A stretch of DNA of 64,000 bases from Micromonospora rifamycinica. Its GTDB lineage: Bacteria; Actinomycetota; Actinomycetes; Mycobacteriales; Micromonosporaceae. The notes beneath the pieces were generated by a model. That model saw only the letters and a program-made list of their open reading frames with translations. It searched no databases and had not been told where the DNA came from. This document shows, piece after piece, positions 17,151 to 25,230 of the stretch. Numbering within the stretch: the first letter of the stretch is position 1; each line of letters opens with the position of its first letter. Where the stretch lies: assembly GCF_900090265.1 (NCBI RefSeq), contig NZ_LT607752.1, forward strand, positions 3,844,001-3,908,000, read 5' to 3'. Position numbers and translations under genes: made by a program.

Positions 17151-18050
17151 TCAGGTGCCGGGGCGACGGCCCACCAGGACCACCCGGGAGCCGACCTTAC
17201 CCAGCTCCCACCAGCGCACCGCGTCGGCGTGCAGCAGGTTGACGCAGCCGTGCGAGCCGATCGCCGCGTTGTGCAGGTAGGTGGTGGTCTCGTGGAAGCC
17301 GATCCCGCCGTTGAAGCGCTGCCAGTAGGGCAGCCAGACCTCGTAGGGGTTGGACCACTCCTTGAGGTTGCGCAGGTTCACCTTGTACGTGCCGGCGGGG
17401 GTGGCGTAGCCGGCCATGCCGGTGCGGGTGACGGTGGGCTTGGCGACCACCTTGCCGTCGCGCATCACCCAGGTGGTCTGCCGGGTCAGGTCGACGCAGA
17501 AGGTGGTGCCGGAGCCGGCGGAGCAGCGCTTGACGTCGGTGGTGGCCAGCCGCTTCGCCACGTCGAGTGTCGTCGGGCCGGCGCGTCCCTCGGCGGGTCG
17601 GATGTCGTACCGCTGCTGGAACTTCTTGATCGCGGCGCAGTCGGCGTCGGTCTGCCGGCCGTCCACGGTGAGCGTGCCGAACCCGCCCAGCCGGGCCAGG
17701 TACGTCTCCACCTCGCGCTGGTGTTCGCCCTGCTCGCAGCGGGTCAGGTTGGCCTTCGTCGGGCTGGGCTGGCGGCGTCCGCTCGACGGCTTCGGGGCCT
17801 TGGTGGTGCGGGTCGGCTCGGCGGCGACCTTCGGCTGTAACTTCCGGGAGCGCGGCTTGCTGGTGGACCCGGTCAGCCGGTCGGGCAGGGTGGCGGCACC
17901 CGCCCCCGTTACCTGCTCCGCACTGCCGACCGGGGCGATCCCTGCACCGACGCCACCCGGGTCGGCCTGCCGATCGGGCGCGCAACCCCCTGCGCCGACC
18001 AGCGTGACCATGGCCAGGGCGACGACCCGGGCTCGGTAACGGACCTGCAT
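17151..18050 (-). CDS. L,D-transpeptidase lipoprotein with peptidoglycan-binding domain
   Basis: 299 aa. A signal sequence with a lipobox-like VGAGGC places it outside the membrane. A low-complexity linker leads to a peptidoglycan-binding-like segment (EVETYLARLGGFGTLTVDG, KKFQQRYDI) and the YkuD catalytic domain with HETTTYLHNAAIGSHGCVNL, whose Cys is the nucleophile. It probably forms 3-3 cross-links or anchors proteins to peptidoglycan. The ATG at 18050 has GGGGAGG 7 nt upstream. It is divergent from the XPB helicase gene (170-bp gap). Confidence 0.9.
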   Translation of the reverse strand: MQVRYRARVVALAMVTLVGAGGCAPDRQADPGGVGAGIAPVGSAEQVTGAGAATLPDRLTGSTSKPRSRKLQPKVAAEPTRTTKAPKPSSGRRQPSPTKANLTRCEQGEHQREVETYLARLGGFGTLTVDGRQTDADCAAIKKFQQRYDIRPAEGRAGPTTLDVAKRLATTDVKRCSAGSGTTFCVDLTRQTTWVMRDGKVVAKPTVTRTGMAGYATPAGTYKVNLRNLKEWSNPYEVWLPYWQRFNGGIGFHETTTYLHNAAIGSHGCVNLLHADAVRWWELGKVGSRVVLVGRRPGT

Positions 18051-18220
18051 GATGTGCCTCCCCAGATCGGTCGTCCCACTGGTAGACGTGTGTCGCCGGG
18101 GAATAGTTGCACCCGATGCGAGGATTTTCTGGCACCGCCCCGCCCGCGTGCAACACTGGATGGTCGGCCTGCGGGGGATTCGCCACGGGTCGGGGATTCC
18201 GGCCGAGGAGAGGACCTGGC

Positions 18221-19900
18221 GTGAGCGGTGGACCACTGATCGTGCAGTCGGACAAGACCCTGCTGCTGGAGATCGACCACCCGGACGCCCAGTCCTGCCG
18301 GATGGCCATCGCCCCCTTCGCCGAGCTGGAACGTTCCCCGGAGCACGTGCACACCTACCGGCTCACCCCGTTGGGGCTGTGGAACGCCCGCGCGGCCGGG
18401 CACGACGCCGAGGCGGTGGTCGACGCGCTGCTGAAGTACTCCCGCTATCCGGTGCCGCACGCGCTGCTGGTGGACGTGGCCGACACGATGGACCGGTACG
18501 GCCGGCTCCAGCTCGTCAACGACCCGGCGTCCGGGCTGGTGCTGCGGGGGCTGGACCGGATGGTGCTGATCGAGGTCGCCAAGAGCAAGAAACTCGCCGG
18601 GATGCTCGGCGACAGGATCGACGACGACACGATCCGGGTGCACCCGTCGGAGCGGGGTCGGCTGAAGCAGGCGTTGCTGAAGCTGGGCTGGCCGGCGGAG
18701 GACCTGGCCGGCTACGTCGACGGCGAGGCGCACGAGATCGCGCTGGCCGAGGACGGCAAGGACGGCGGGAGGCCGTGGACGCTGCGGTCGTACCAGCGGG
18801 AGGCGGTGGAGGCGTTCTGGGCCGGCGGGTCCGGGGTGGTGGTGCTGCCCTGCGGCGCGGGCAAGACCATGGTCGGCGCGGCGGCGATGGCCGAGGCGAA
18901 GGCGACCACGCTGATCCTGGTCACCAACACGGTCGCCGGCCGGCAGTGGAAGCGGGAGCTGATCGCCCGCACCTCGCTCACCGAGGAGGAGATCGGGGAG
19001 TACTCGGGTGAGCGCAAGGAGATCCGGCCGGTCACCATCGCCACGTACCAGGTGCTCACCTCGCGGCGCGGTGGCGCGTTCACCCACCTGGACCTGTTCG
19101 GCGCCCGCGACTGGGGCCTGGTCGTCTACGACGAGGTGCACCTGCTGCCCGCGCCGATCTTCCGGTTCACCGCCGACCTCCAGGCCCGCCGCCGGCTGGG
19201 CCTGACGGCGACCCTGGTCCGCGAGGACGGCCGGGAGGGCGACGTGTTCAGCCTGATCGGCCCCAAGCGGTACGACGCGCCGTGGAAGGACATCGAGTCG
19301 CAGGGCTGGATCGCCCCGGCCCAGTGCACCGAGGTACGGGTCACCCTGACCGACGCGGAACGGATGTCGTACGCGACGGCCGAGGCCGAGGAGCGCTACC
19401 GGATGGCGGCGACCGCCCGCACCAAGCTGCCGGTGGTCCGCGCCCTCGTGCAGCGGCACCCCGACGACCAGGTGCTGGTGATCGGCGCGTACATCGACCA
19501 GTTGCACGAGCTGGGCGATTACCTGGACGCGCCGATCATCCAGGGGTCCACCACCAACAAGGAACGTGAACGGCTGTTCGACGCGTTCCGCTCCGGCGAG
19601 TTGCGCACGCTGGTCATCTCGAAGGTCGGCAACTTCTCGATCGACCTGCCCGAGGCGGCGGTGGCGATCCAGGTGTCCGGGACGTTCGGCTCCCGGCAGG
19701 AGGAGGCCCAGCGGCTGGGTCGGGTGCTCCGCCCGAAGTCCGACGGCCGGCAGGCGCACTTCTACACGGTGGTCTCCCGGGACACCATCGACACCGAGTA
19801 CGCCGCCCACCGGCAGCGCTTCCTCGCCGAGCAGGGGTACGCGTACACCATCGTGGACGCCGACGACATCCTCGGCCCGAAGCTGCCCACGGTCGACTGA
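18221..19900 (+). CDS. DNA repair helicase XPB
   Basis: 559 aa superfamily 2 helicase. The N-terminal damage-recognition part begins GGPLIVQSDKTLLLE, as in mycobacterial XPB. Walker A is CGAGKT (211-216), the DEVH box is at 304-307, the RED motif at 334-336 (TATLVREDGREG), and motif VI is EEAQRLGRVLRPK. It is a 3'-5' ATP-dependent DNA helicase thought to act in nucleotide excision repair. The GTG at 18221 follows GAGGAGAGGACCTGGC; a second GTG at 18242 is less likely. The helicase-associated gene at 14224 is its presumed partner. Confidence 0.92.
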   Translation: MSGGPLIVQSDKTLLLEIDHPDAQSCRMAIAPFAELERSPEHVHTYRLTPLGLWNARAAGHDAEAVVDALLKYSRYPVPHALLVDVADTMDRYGRLQLVNDPASGLVLRGLDRMVLIEVAKSKKLAGMLGDRIDDDTIRVHPSERGRLKQALLKLGWPAEDLAGYVDGEAHEIALAEDGKDGGRPWTLRSYQREAVEAFWAGGSGVVVLPCGAGKTMVGAAAMAEAKATTLILVTNTVAGRQWKRELIARTSLTEEEIGEYSGERKEIRPVTIATYQVLTSRRGGAFTHLDLFGARDWGLVVYDEVHLLPAPIFRFTADLQARRRLGLTATLVREDGREGDVFSLIGPKRYDAPWKDIESQGWIAPAQCTEVRVTLTDAERMSYATAEAEERYRMAATARTKLPVVRALVQRHPDDQVLVIGAYIDQLHELGDYLDAPIIQGSTTNKERERLFDAFRSGELRTLVISKVGNFSIDLPEAAVAIQVSGTFGSRQEEAQRLGRVLRPKSDGRQAHFYTVVSRDTIDTEYAAHRQRFLAEQGYAYTIVDADDILGPKLPTVD

Positions 19901-20096
19901 CCCGCGCCGCCGCATCCCCGTCGGCCGGGCCGCCGTCGTTCCGCCGCGCTCTCATGGGCGGGGCTGCTCTCGTTCCGCCGCGTTCTCGTCGGCGGGATGC
20001 TCTCGTTCCGCCCGAACAGCGGGTGTCCGCCGCGACGGCTAGTCTGTCCACAGTCGACGGTCGACCGTCGATGTCGGCACGTCGAAGGGAACCAGA

Positions 20097-20393
20097 GTGA
20101 AGCGCCGGATTCTGCACGTCCTGACGATCGCGGTCGTCGCCATCCCGGGCACCGCCGTGGCCGCCGCGCCGGCCTCGGCCAGCGACGCCCCCGGCTTCGT
20201 CTGCAACCTCACCCAGAACACCTGGCTGCGGACGGCACCGCACGGCCAGGTGCTGCGCACCCTGACCGCCGGGCGCGGGTTCCGCTGGCACGGCCAGGGC
20301 TGGTCAGAGGACAACGACACCTGGATCTACGGCCACGGCGCCGAGGACCCGTCCATCGACGGCTGGGTTCCGGCCGGCAACACCACCTGCTGA
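20097..20393 (+). CDS. Secreted small SH3-like protein
   Basis: 98 aa. Signal peptide about residues 1-29 (MKRRILHVLTIAVVAIPG to ASA), then a ~65-residue domain with the SH3b look: NTWLRTAPHGQVLRTLTAG, then WIYGHG and GWVPAGN. Two Cys (FVCN and the C-terminal Cys) may pair. Such bacterial SH3 proteins often bind cell-wall material; no enzyme domain is present. GTG start with GGAACCAGA upstream. The preceding 196 bp (19901-20096) contain three copies of CGTTCCGCCGCG-type repeats and no gene. Confidence 0.7.
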   Translation: MKRRILHVLTIAVVAIPGTAVAAAPASASDAPGFVCNLTQNTWLRTAPHGQVLRTLTAGRGFRWHGQGWSEDNDTWIYGHGAEDPSIDGWVPAGNTTC

Positions 20394-20410
20394 CCCCACC
20401 CGCCGGGTCA

Positions 20411-20475
20411 TGATCGTCTCAGGGGGCGGGGTAGCGGTTTCGGACACCGCCACCTCGCCCCCACTGAGTTGATCA
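20411..20475. terminator. Imperfect hairpin with TGATC/GATCA ends
   Basis: TGATC (20411) and CTCAGGGGGCG (20418-20428) pair with CGCCCCCACTGAG (20456-20468) and GATCA (20471-20475), with small bulges and an inner GCGGT/ACCGC stem. It lies between the convergent SH3 and restriction endonuclease genes. Terminator role is inferred from position. Confidence 0.6.
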
Positions 20476-20488
20476 GAGGGCGAAAGGC

Positions 20489-21202
20489 TCAGTTCCGGGG
20501 CAGGAGGCCGATCTCCTCGATCCGGGCCAGGATGGCCGCGCCGAAGGCAGCGAATCCCACTTCCGGATCCGGCTGCCGAACAAACGCATCGCCTTCCCGC
20601 GAGGAGGCCAGCAGACAGGTCGCGTCATAGAGACCCGCGTTCCGGAGGCGCTTGCAGAGGAGCACGTACCGGTCGAGGTACGACGTCTCGCCGAAGGCCG
20701 GGTCGACAGGGAACGTGCCGCTGCGAGGCGTACTCCTCCGCAGGGAACGCGGCTCCTCCTCCACCAGCAGCAGGTAGCCGAGCCACGGTCGCACCGCCCC
20801 GAGCAGACCATGGTCGTACGCCTGCCGGAGGTCGACCGCGCTGCCGACCGCTTCTTCACTGCGGTTGTTGGAGTTGTTGCCGAACGAGGGGCCGAAGTGC
20901 GACTTGAGTTCGATCGCGGCGACGAGTGCACCCTCGTGGATCACCACGAGATCCCACTTCTTGGCTGCCCGGAAGTAGCCGGGAAGTGTCACACCCGATT
21001 TGCAGCGGACCGCATCGGGAGCAAACCCGGCAGCACGGAAGACATCGGCGAGGAGTTCCGTGATGGCGTCGAGATGGCCGCCGCCGGTGACCGCCCCCCG
21101 CAATCCGGTGTCGGTCCGACCCGACAGCACCTTCTTGGCGGCCTGCGATTCTCGCACCAGCCAGGAGCTACGCACCGCCTCCTCGAGCGAGTGCTGATCC
21201 AT
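20489..21202 (-). CDS. Type II restriction endonuclease, XhoI/PaeR7I family
   Basis: 237 aa, the family length. KKWDLVVIHEG followed by ALVAAIELKS gives the PD-(D/E)xK core (Asp84, Glu98, Lys100). HFGPSFGNNSNNRSEEAVGS is the hallmark block of the PaeR7I/XhoI endonucleases, which cut CTCGAG. The specificity is by family, not shown. The start ATG 21202 lies inside the methyltransferase gene (35-bp overlap) with GAGAGG before it. Codons 6-7 are themselves CTCGAG (21182-21187). GC is lower than in neighbouring core genes, consistent with transfer. Confidence 0.88.
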   Translation of the reverse strand: MDQHSLEEAVRSSWLVRESQAAKKVLSGRTDTGLRGAVTGGGHLDAITELLADVFRAAGFAPDAVRCKSGVTLPGYFRAAKKWDLVVIHEGALVAAIELKSHFGPSFGNNSNNRSEEAVGSAVDLRQAYDHGLLGAVRPWLGYLLLVEEEPRSLRRSTPRSGTFPVDPAFGETSYLDRYVLLCKRLRNAGLYDATCLLASSREGDAFVRQPDPEVGFAAFGAAILARIEEIGLLPRN

Positions 21203-22940
21203 CGATCACCTCTCCGAACTCTTCGATCCCGTACACGCGTAGCGCCACCCTCGTCGCCGCACGGGTGTCCCGCCGATCGAAGGCGCTGGTGAGAGCAGCC
21301 CGGTCGGCAGCCGAGATCACCTCAGGCCGTGGGACACGGATCCGACGCAGATACTGGGCCTGGAAACGAAGGGTGCCGCCCCGCATCCTAACGGCATAGG
21401 CCTCCACAAAGGCCTGTGCGACACCCGAGAGCAGGAGTCCACCGAGGACCCGCAGGTCCCAGGAATCGGAGACGATGTAGTAGAGATTGTGGTGCGGATA
21501 GAAGCCACCCTCGTCCAGGACGGGGTGAATCGTGGTCTTCATATCCGGAAAGAGCAGCTTGGGGCGCTCGACCAGAGAATGGTCGACCTTGTCGATGGTT
21601 CGATACCACTGCTCGGGACGCCGACCGGCCACGTACCGACGCCTGAGGACCGCCGAGTGTCGCTGGTAGTAGGCCCTCAGTCGAGGCAGCGCCGCCAGGT
21701 CCACAAGCTGACCGTCCGCGTCCCAGGGGTTGACCAGATAGTGACCCGACCAGGAGTGACATCCCGACGTCGTGTCCCTGACCATCGACAATGGCAGCAA
21801 CCGCCGTGGCTCGACATCGGCACCCGTCGTAATGAAGACGCTGTCGGCACCGGTGGCCACGCCGATGCCGACCCTGGTCCCCGTGCGGGCGTCCTCCAGC
21901 GGCGGGAAGCGATCGTTCAGCTCTTCGATCAGCGCCAGCCGGGACGGTGAACCCGCTGGCCAGGACTCGCCCCCGGTGAACCAGTGCGGCAGCCGGGCAA
22001 CCTCGTACCTGCTGCTCACCCCGGCCGCCGGCACCGGCCGTAACCCCGGGGCAGACATCGCCTCCGCCAACCCGGGGGCGTCCTGCGCCCCGAACCCCCG
22101 CCGGGTCTCCACCACCACCGCCTCGCCCTGGCCGGCCCGACGGATGACCGTGACGGCCGGATAGGCCGACACCTGCCTCTCGAACGCGTCGACGTCGTGC
22201 ATGTTCACGGTGACATCGACGCTGTAACCGGCGGCGATCAGCTCCCGTAGCTGCCGGCCGTACTGGTTGCGCATCCACCGGTCGGCACAGATGAACGCGA
22301 GGACCCCACCCGACGCCAGGGAACGTAACCCCTGCTCGAAGAAGCCGACGTAGAGATCGGAGCGGCCGGTCATGGTCGGGCAGGCGGCACGGTAGGCGAG
22401 CATGCGGTCCGCCGGCACGTCCTCCAGTCGGACGTACGGGGGATTGCCCACGACGAAGTCCACGCCGTCCGGAACGTCCGGGTCTAGCAGGTAGTCCCCC
22501 TGCCGAACCCACGCCGTCGCCACCTCGCGTGCCTCGGGAAGCGGCCAACCCTCGTCGACCAGAACCTCCCGCACCAGTCTTCTGCTGGCCGTCACGTTCG
22601 AGGTCAACAGGTCGAAAGCGTGAACCGCCCGCCTGGCGTCGAGCAGCGGCCGGTCGTGCTTCCGGCACGAGTCACTGACCCGGGCGGCCATCGCGGCCAG
22701 GAATGCTCCACCGCCGCAGGCCGGCTCGACCACCGTCAGCGGCGCGAGGTCACGGTCAGGGGTGTAGCCAGCCAGGTCGAGGATCAGGTCGACCACCCAA
22801 CGGCGGGTGAAGACCTCGCCGTGCTCGACCGACTCCGCCGGGATGGCGGTCAGTGACGACAGCATCTCGCCGAGCATGAGCTGCCGCGTCTCCCCTGCCA
22901 CCGCCTTCACCCGACGAGCATAGGGCAGCAGGCCCGCCAC
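21168..22940 (-). CDS. N6-adenine DNA methyltransferase of the XhoI-like R-M system
   Basis: 590 aa. The SAM-binding motif is VVEPACGGGAFL (70-81) and the catalytic motif is NPPY (166-169), so it methylates adenine N6. The C-terminal half, with a GIGVATGADSVFI segment and PHHNLYYIVS, looks like the target-recognition region of Eco57I/PaeR7I-type enzymes. Overlap with the endonuclease start suggests coupled translation with methylase first. Start: ATG 22940; a shorter form from an internal Met is possible. It should protect the site cut by the adjacent endonuclease. Confidence 0.87.
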   Translation of the reverse strand: MAGLLPYARRVKAVAGETRQLMLGEMLSSLTAIPAESVEHGEVFTRRWVVDLILDLAGYTPDRDLAPLTVVEPACGGGAFLAAMAARVSDSCRKHDRPLLDARRAVHAFDLLTSNVTASRRLVREVLVDEGWPLPEAREVATAWVRQGDYLLDPDVPDGVDFVVGNPPYVRLEDVPADRMLAYRAACPTMTGRSDLYVGFFEQGLRSLASGGVLAFICADRWMRNQYGRQLRELIAAGYSVDVTVNMHDVDAFERQVSAYPAVTVIRRAGQGEAVVVETRRGFGAQDAPGLAEAMSAPGLRPVPAAGVSSRYEVARLPHWFTGGESWPAGSPSRLALIEELNDRFPPLEDARTGTRVGIGVATGADSVFITTGADVEPRRLLPLSMVRDTTSGCHSWSGHYLVNPWDADGQLVDLAALPRLRAYYQRHSAVLRRRYVAGRRPEQWYRTIDKVDHSLVERPKLLFPDMKTTIHPVLDEGGFYPHHNLYYIVSDSWDLRVLGGLLLSGVAQAFVEAYAVRMRGGTLRFQAQYLRRIRVPRPEVISAADRAALTSAFDRRDTRAATRVALRVYGIEEFGEVIDGSALARGGGA

Positions 22941-22975
22941 GGATCAGACCAGCACACCGACCACGCGGCGACCGG

Positions 22976-23248
22976 TCACCGCCGGGTGGACTCCGCCACG
23001 AACACGCCGCGCCCCGGCCGCCCCACCAGCACACCCTGCTCCCGCAGCGTGGCTACGGCGCGCTGGATCGTCGAGTGCGAGACATCGTATAAGCCGGCGA
23101 GCACCCGGCCCGCCGGCAACTGACTACCCGGCGGATACGTGCCGTCCTTGATCCTCTTTCGGAGGTCATCGAGCAACTCGTCCATGGTGGGCGGGATAGG
23201 CACAGCGCGGCCCCTTGCAGTCGGTTGGCCCACCCAGTATCGATCCAC
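22976..23248 (-). CDS. Short GntR-type winged-helix regulator
   Basis: 90 aa, only the DNA-binding domain: LLDDLRKRIKDGTYPPGSQL, LAGLYDVSHSTIQRAVATLR (recognition helix) and LVGRPGRGVFVAE (wing). No effector-binding domain follows, unlike full-length GntR proteins. It ends 35 bp upstream of the methyltransferase on the same strand, the position held by C proteins in many R-M operons, so control of R-M expression is a reasonable inference. Start could be GTG/ATG 23248 or ATG 23185 (MDELLDDLRKRI). Confidence 0.72.
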   Translation of the reverse strand: MDRYWVGQPTARGRAVPIPPTMDELLDDLRKRIKDGTYPPGSQLPAGRVLAGLYDVSHSTIQRAVATLREQGVLVGRPGRGVFVAESTRR

Positions 23249-23724
23249 CTCCCCGATGTAGGCAACGCATCTACTGAAAGAGGTGATTATGGTGATGTAG
23301 CTGAAGGTGCTGCTAGTTCAGCAGAAGAGGTCAGCGAGGTACTTGACGTAGGTGAAGCCGCATCGGTAGCGTCACTGTCGGTGATGCGGTGCTGTTGCGG
23401 TCGGTTGGCACCTCTCGTACCGGTCTCGCATCGCCGCCGGAACCTTGCCCCCGCGCTCCCCCGGCGCGGCGCTGCCACCTGCGCGACGGGTGGCGGCAGG
23501 GGTGGCCCCGCCGATCGCAAGCGGCGGGGCCACCCCTCCCCCGACGACCTGCGGCCTCTCCGAAGGGCGGTCACCTCGTGCGCCACCTGCTCCGCCGGCT
23601 GACCCGCCGGCACCACGCCCCACGACCACGGAAGCGGATCGACGGACCACCGACCCACTCCATGATCAAATTGCCAAGAGAGACACGACACGCTGGGGAG
23701 AGTGCTTCTCATGACCATTTGATC
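23249..23724. other. Gene-poor, compositionally odd segment
   Basis: 476 bp without a convincing gene. 23265-23390 is markedly less GC-rich than its surroundings (runs such as GATGTAGCTGAAGGTGCTGC), followed by ordinary high-GC sequence. Readings on either strand give low-complexity Arg/Pro peptides without family resemblance. A promoter for the GntR/R-M operon must lie at its left edge. GATCAAAT (23664-23671) and ATTTGATC (23717-23724) form an inverted pair, a possible degenerate member of the GATCA-ended hairpins. Confidence 0.5.
23498..23537. repeat. Perfect 15-bp stem-loop
   Basis: Arms AGGGGTGGCCCCGCC (23498-23512) and GGCGGGGCCACCCCT (23523-23537) are exact complements around a 10-nt loop. 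No gene ends immediately upstream, so it may mark a lost gene end or a structured leader for the genes that follow. Confidence 0.7.
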
Positions 23725-24000
23725 TTGACGCCCCTGACAGTCCCGCCCCCGGACGGGTGGGGTGCGGAGCAGCCGGTGCGCCCGTCCCCGCTGCGCCCCT
23801 GGCAGATCCGCGAGCGCTGCTTCAACCATCGTCGGCGTGGCGTCGACCCCGCCGAGATCCGCGCCTTCCTGCACCGGGTCGCCGACGAACTCACCATCGC
23901 GCAGACCGCGCTGGTCGCGGTGCAGGAGGAGAACGTCCGCATCCGAAGGGCACTACGTGCATGGCAGAGCGCCCAGTCGGCGAACCACCGGTACCGATGA
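23725..24000 (+). CDS. Short DivIVA-domain-like protein
   Basis: About 91 aa. The segment PWQIRERCFNHRRRGVDPAE, IRAFLHRVADEL and the coiled coil ALVAVQEENVRIRRALRAWQ resembles the N-terminal DivIVA/Wag31 membrane-binding and coiled-coil module, but without the long C-terminal coils. Such short DivIVA-like genes occur in accessory regions of Micromonospora as I recall. The start is uncertain: TTG 23725 in frame, or ATG 23662, neither with a clear ribosome binding site. Its stop overlaps the next start (ATGA). Confidence 0.6.
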   Translation: MTPLTVPPPDGWGAEQPVRPSPLRPWQIRERCFNHRRRGVDPAEIRAFLHRVADELTIAQTALVAVQEENVRIRRALRAWQSAQSANHRYR

Positions 24001-24254
24001 CCGAGCGTTGGGTGATCCACCTGCCGGTCAGCGCGCCCGACCTGCTGCGCGCCCGGATCTTCGCCCGGACCGCCGCCCGGGTACTGGCCCGACTCAGCGC
24101 CCGCGTCGAGCCCGGCGGCGTAACGGTGTCACCCGAGGACCACCAGGACGTACACCACTGGGTCTTCTGCGACCGCCCCCTACCCGGCGGAACCCGCTGC
24201 ACGCTCCCACCCGACCACACCACCCCCTGCACCCGCCGCCCCCTCCCCCACTAA
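23997..24254 (+). CDS. Hypothetical small protein
   Basis: 85 aa, not recognised as a named family. MTERWVIHLPVSAPDLLRAR is followed by a basic helix and a C-terminal part with CDRPLPGGTRCTLPPDHTTP, a Cys-x(9)-Cys spacing that might bind metal. ATG 23997 is preferred over ATG 23961 because it overlaps the DivIVA-like stop (ATGA), indicating coupling. The sequence after the stop is a C-rich tract running to a long hairpin. Confidence 0.55.
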   Translation: MTERWVIHLPVSAPDLLRARIFARTAARVLARLSARVEPGGVTVSPEDHQDVHHWVFCDRPLPGGTRCTLPPDHTTPCTRRPLPH

Positions 24255-24292
24255 CCCCACCCCACCCCACCCAGCCCCCACCACCCGAACCG

Positions 24293-24360
24293 CCCCGGTG
24301 ATCAAGAGGTTTGCGTCAACCTGAAGATCAAAATTGACGCAAACCTCTTGATCACCGGGG
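24293..24360. terminator. Long hairpin element A (GATCAAGAGG family)
   Basis: Perfect 27-bp inverted repeat: left arm 24293-24319, right arm 24334-24360, 14-nt AT-rich loop. The core GATCAAGAGGTTTGCGTCAA recurs in element B at 48513. It sits between convergent genes, so it probably terminates both; recurrence suggests a dispersed element rather than a one-off terminator. Confidence 0.85.
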
Positions 24361-24438
24361 CGCAGCGGGAGCGGAGAGCGCAACGCGGACGCGGAGCGGA
24401 GGCGGGGCGGGGCGGGTGGGGGCGGGGGGCGGGCAGAG

Positions 24439-25194
24439 TCAGAGCACGCGGGTGATGTGTTCGGTGGTCATCCGGTCGGCCGAGCCGGCGGGGTCGAGGT
24501 TGGCGCAGATCACCACGGACGCGCCGGCGGCCAGGGGGGCGAGCAGCCACTTCACCGGTTGTTCGTGTTCGGCGGCGTCGACCAGCAGGCGGTCACCGGG
24601 GTGGAGGTCGAGTTGGGCGGCGACCTCCTTGGCGAGGCGTCCCCAGACGGCGTAGCTCGTGCCGTCGGGGGTAGCCGGGGCGGCCGGGTGGACGGCCGTG
24701 TAGTCGGGTGGGGTGTCGGTGTGCCGGAGCACCTCGGCGGACCAGTCGAGCCAGCCCACCGGCACGTCGGCCAGCGTCCCGGGGCCGGTACCGACGAGGT
24801 AGCGGTGCACCCCGTCGGGCACGTCCTCCAGCCAGTCGTCGAGACGTTCCGGGGTGACGAACACCGCGTCGTACGGTCGGTCGCCGCCCGGTTCGAGGAC
24901 CGGCAACCCGGCGGTAGCGCGCGGCCGGAACGACACCGCCATCCCCACCGACCAGGCCCCGAGCAACACCGCAGCGGTACGCCAGTGCGGCGGCAACAGC
25001 ACCGCGACCCGGCTGCCCGGCCCCAGCCCGCACCCGTCGCGCAGCAGCCCGGCGGTGCGCGCCGCCCAGCCACCGAGCTGGCTGGCGGTCAACGCGGTCC
25101 GCTCGCCGGTCGCGTCGTCGTAGTAGGTCAGTAGCGGCTGCCCGGCCTGCTCAGGCGCATCGGTCGACGTGCTGACGGTGAGGTGCGCAACCAT
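24439..25194 (-). CDS. TIGR03089-family protein (AMP-binding-like N-domain)
   Basis: 251 aa. It resembles the first part of an acyl-adenylating enzyme: LLTYYDDATGERTALTASQL, then GPGSRVAVLLPPHWRTAAVL and PVKWLLAPLAAGASVVIC. It lacks the P-loop YTSGTTG-type motif and the C-terminal subdomain, as is normal for the TIGR03089 group, whose role is unknown. The ATG at 25194 has AGGAGG 5 nt upstream. Catalytic adenylation is unlikely. Confidence 0.8.
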   Translation of the reverse strand: MVAHLTVSTSTDAPEQAGQPLLTYYDDATGERTALTASQLGGWAARTAGLLRDGCGLGPGSRVAVLLPPHWRTAAVLLGAWSVGMAVSFRPRATAGLPVLEPGGDRPYDAVFVTPERLDDWLEDVPDGVHRYLVGTGPGTLADVPVGWLDWSAEVLRHTDTPPDYTAVHPAAPATPDGTSYAVWGRLAKEVAAQLDLHPGDRLLVDAAEHEQPVKWLLAPLAAGASVVICANLDPAGSADRMTTEHITRVL

Positions 25195-25230
25195 CGGGCC
25201 TCCTGTCCGGACGCAACGCTCCACCCTACC

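Noticed and set aside
23225..23602. Plus-strand frame over the low-GC segment
   Set aside because: It contains a run of Ala/Glu/Val/Ser codons but then turns into Arg/Pro shadow sequence, and has no ribosome binding site or recognisable fold.
23664..23724. Definite fifth GATCA-type hairpin
   Set aside because: The stem is only 8 bp with a 45-bp spacer; kept only as a possible degenerate member.
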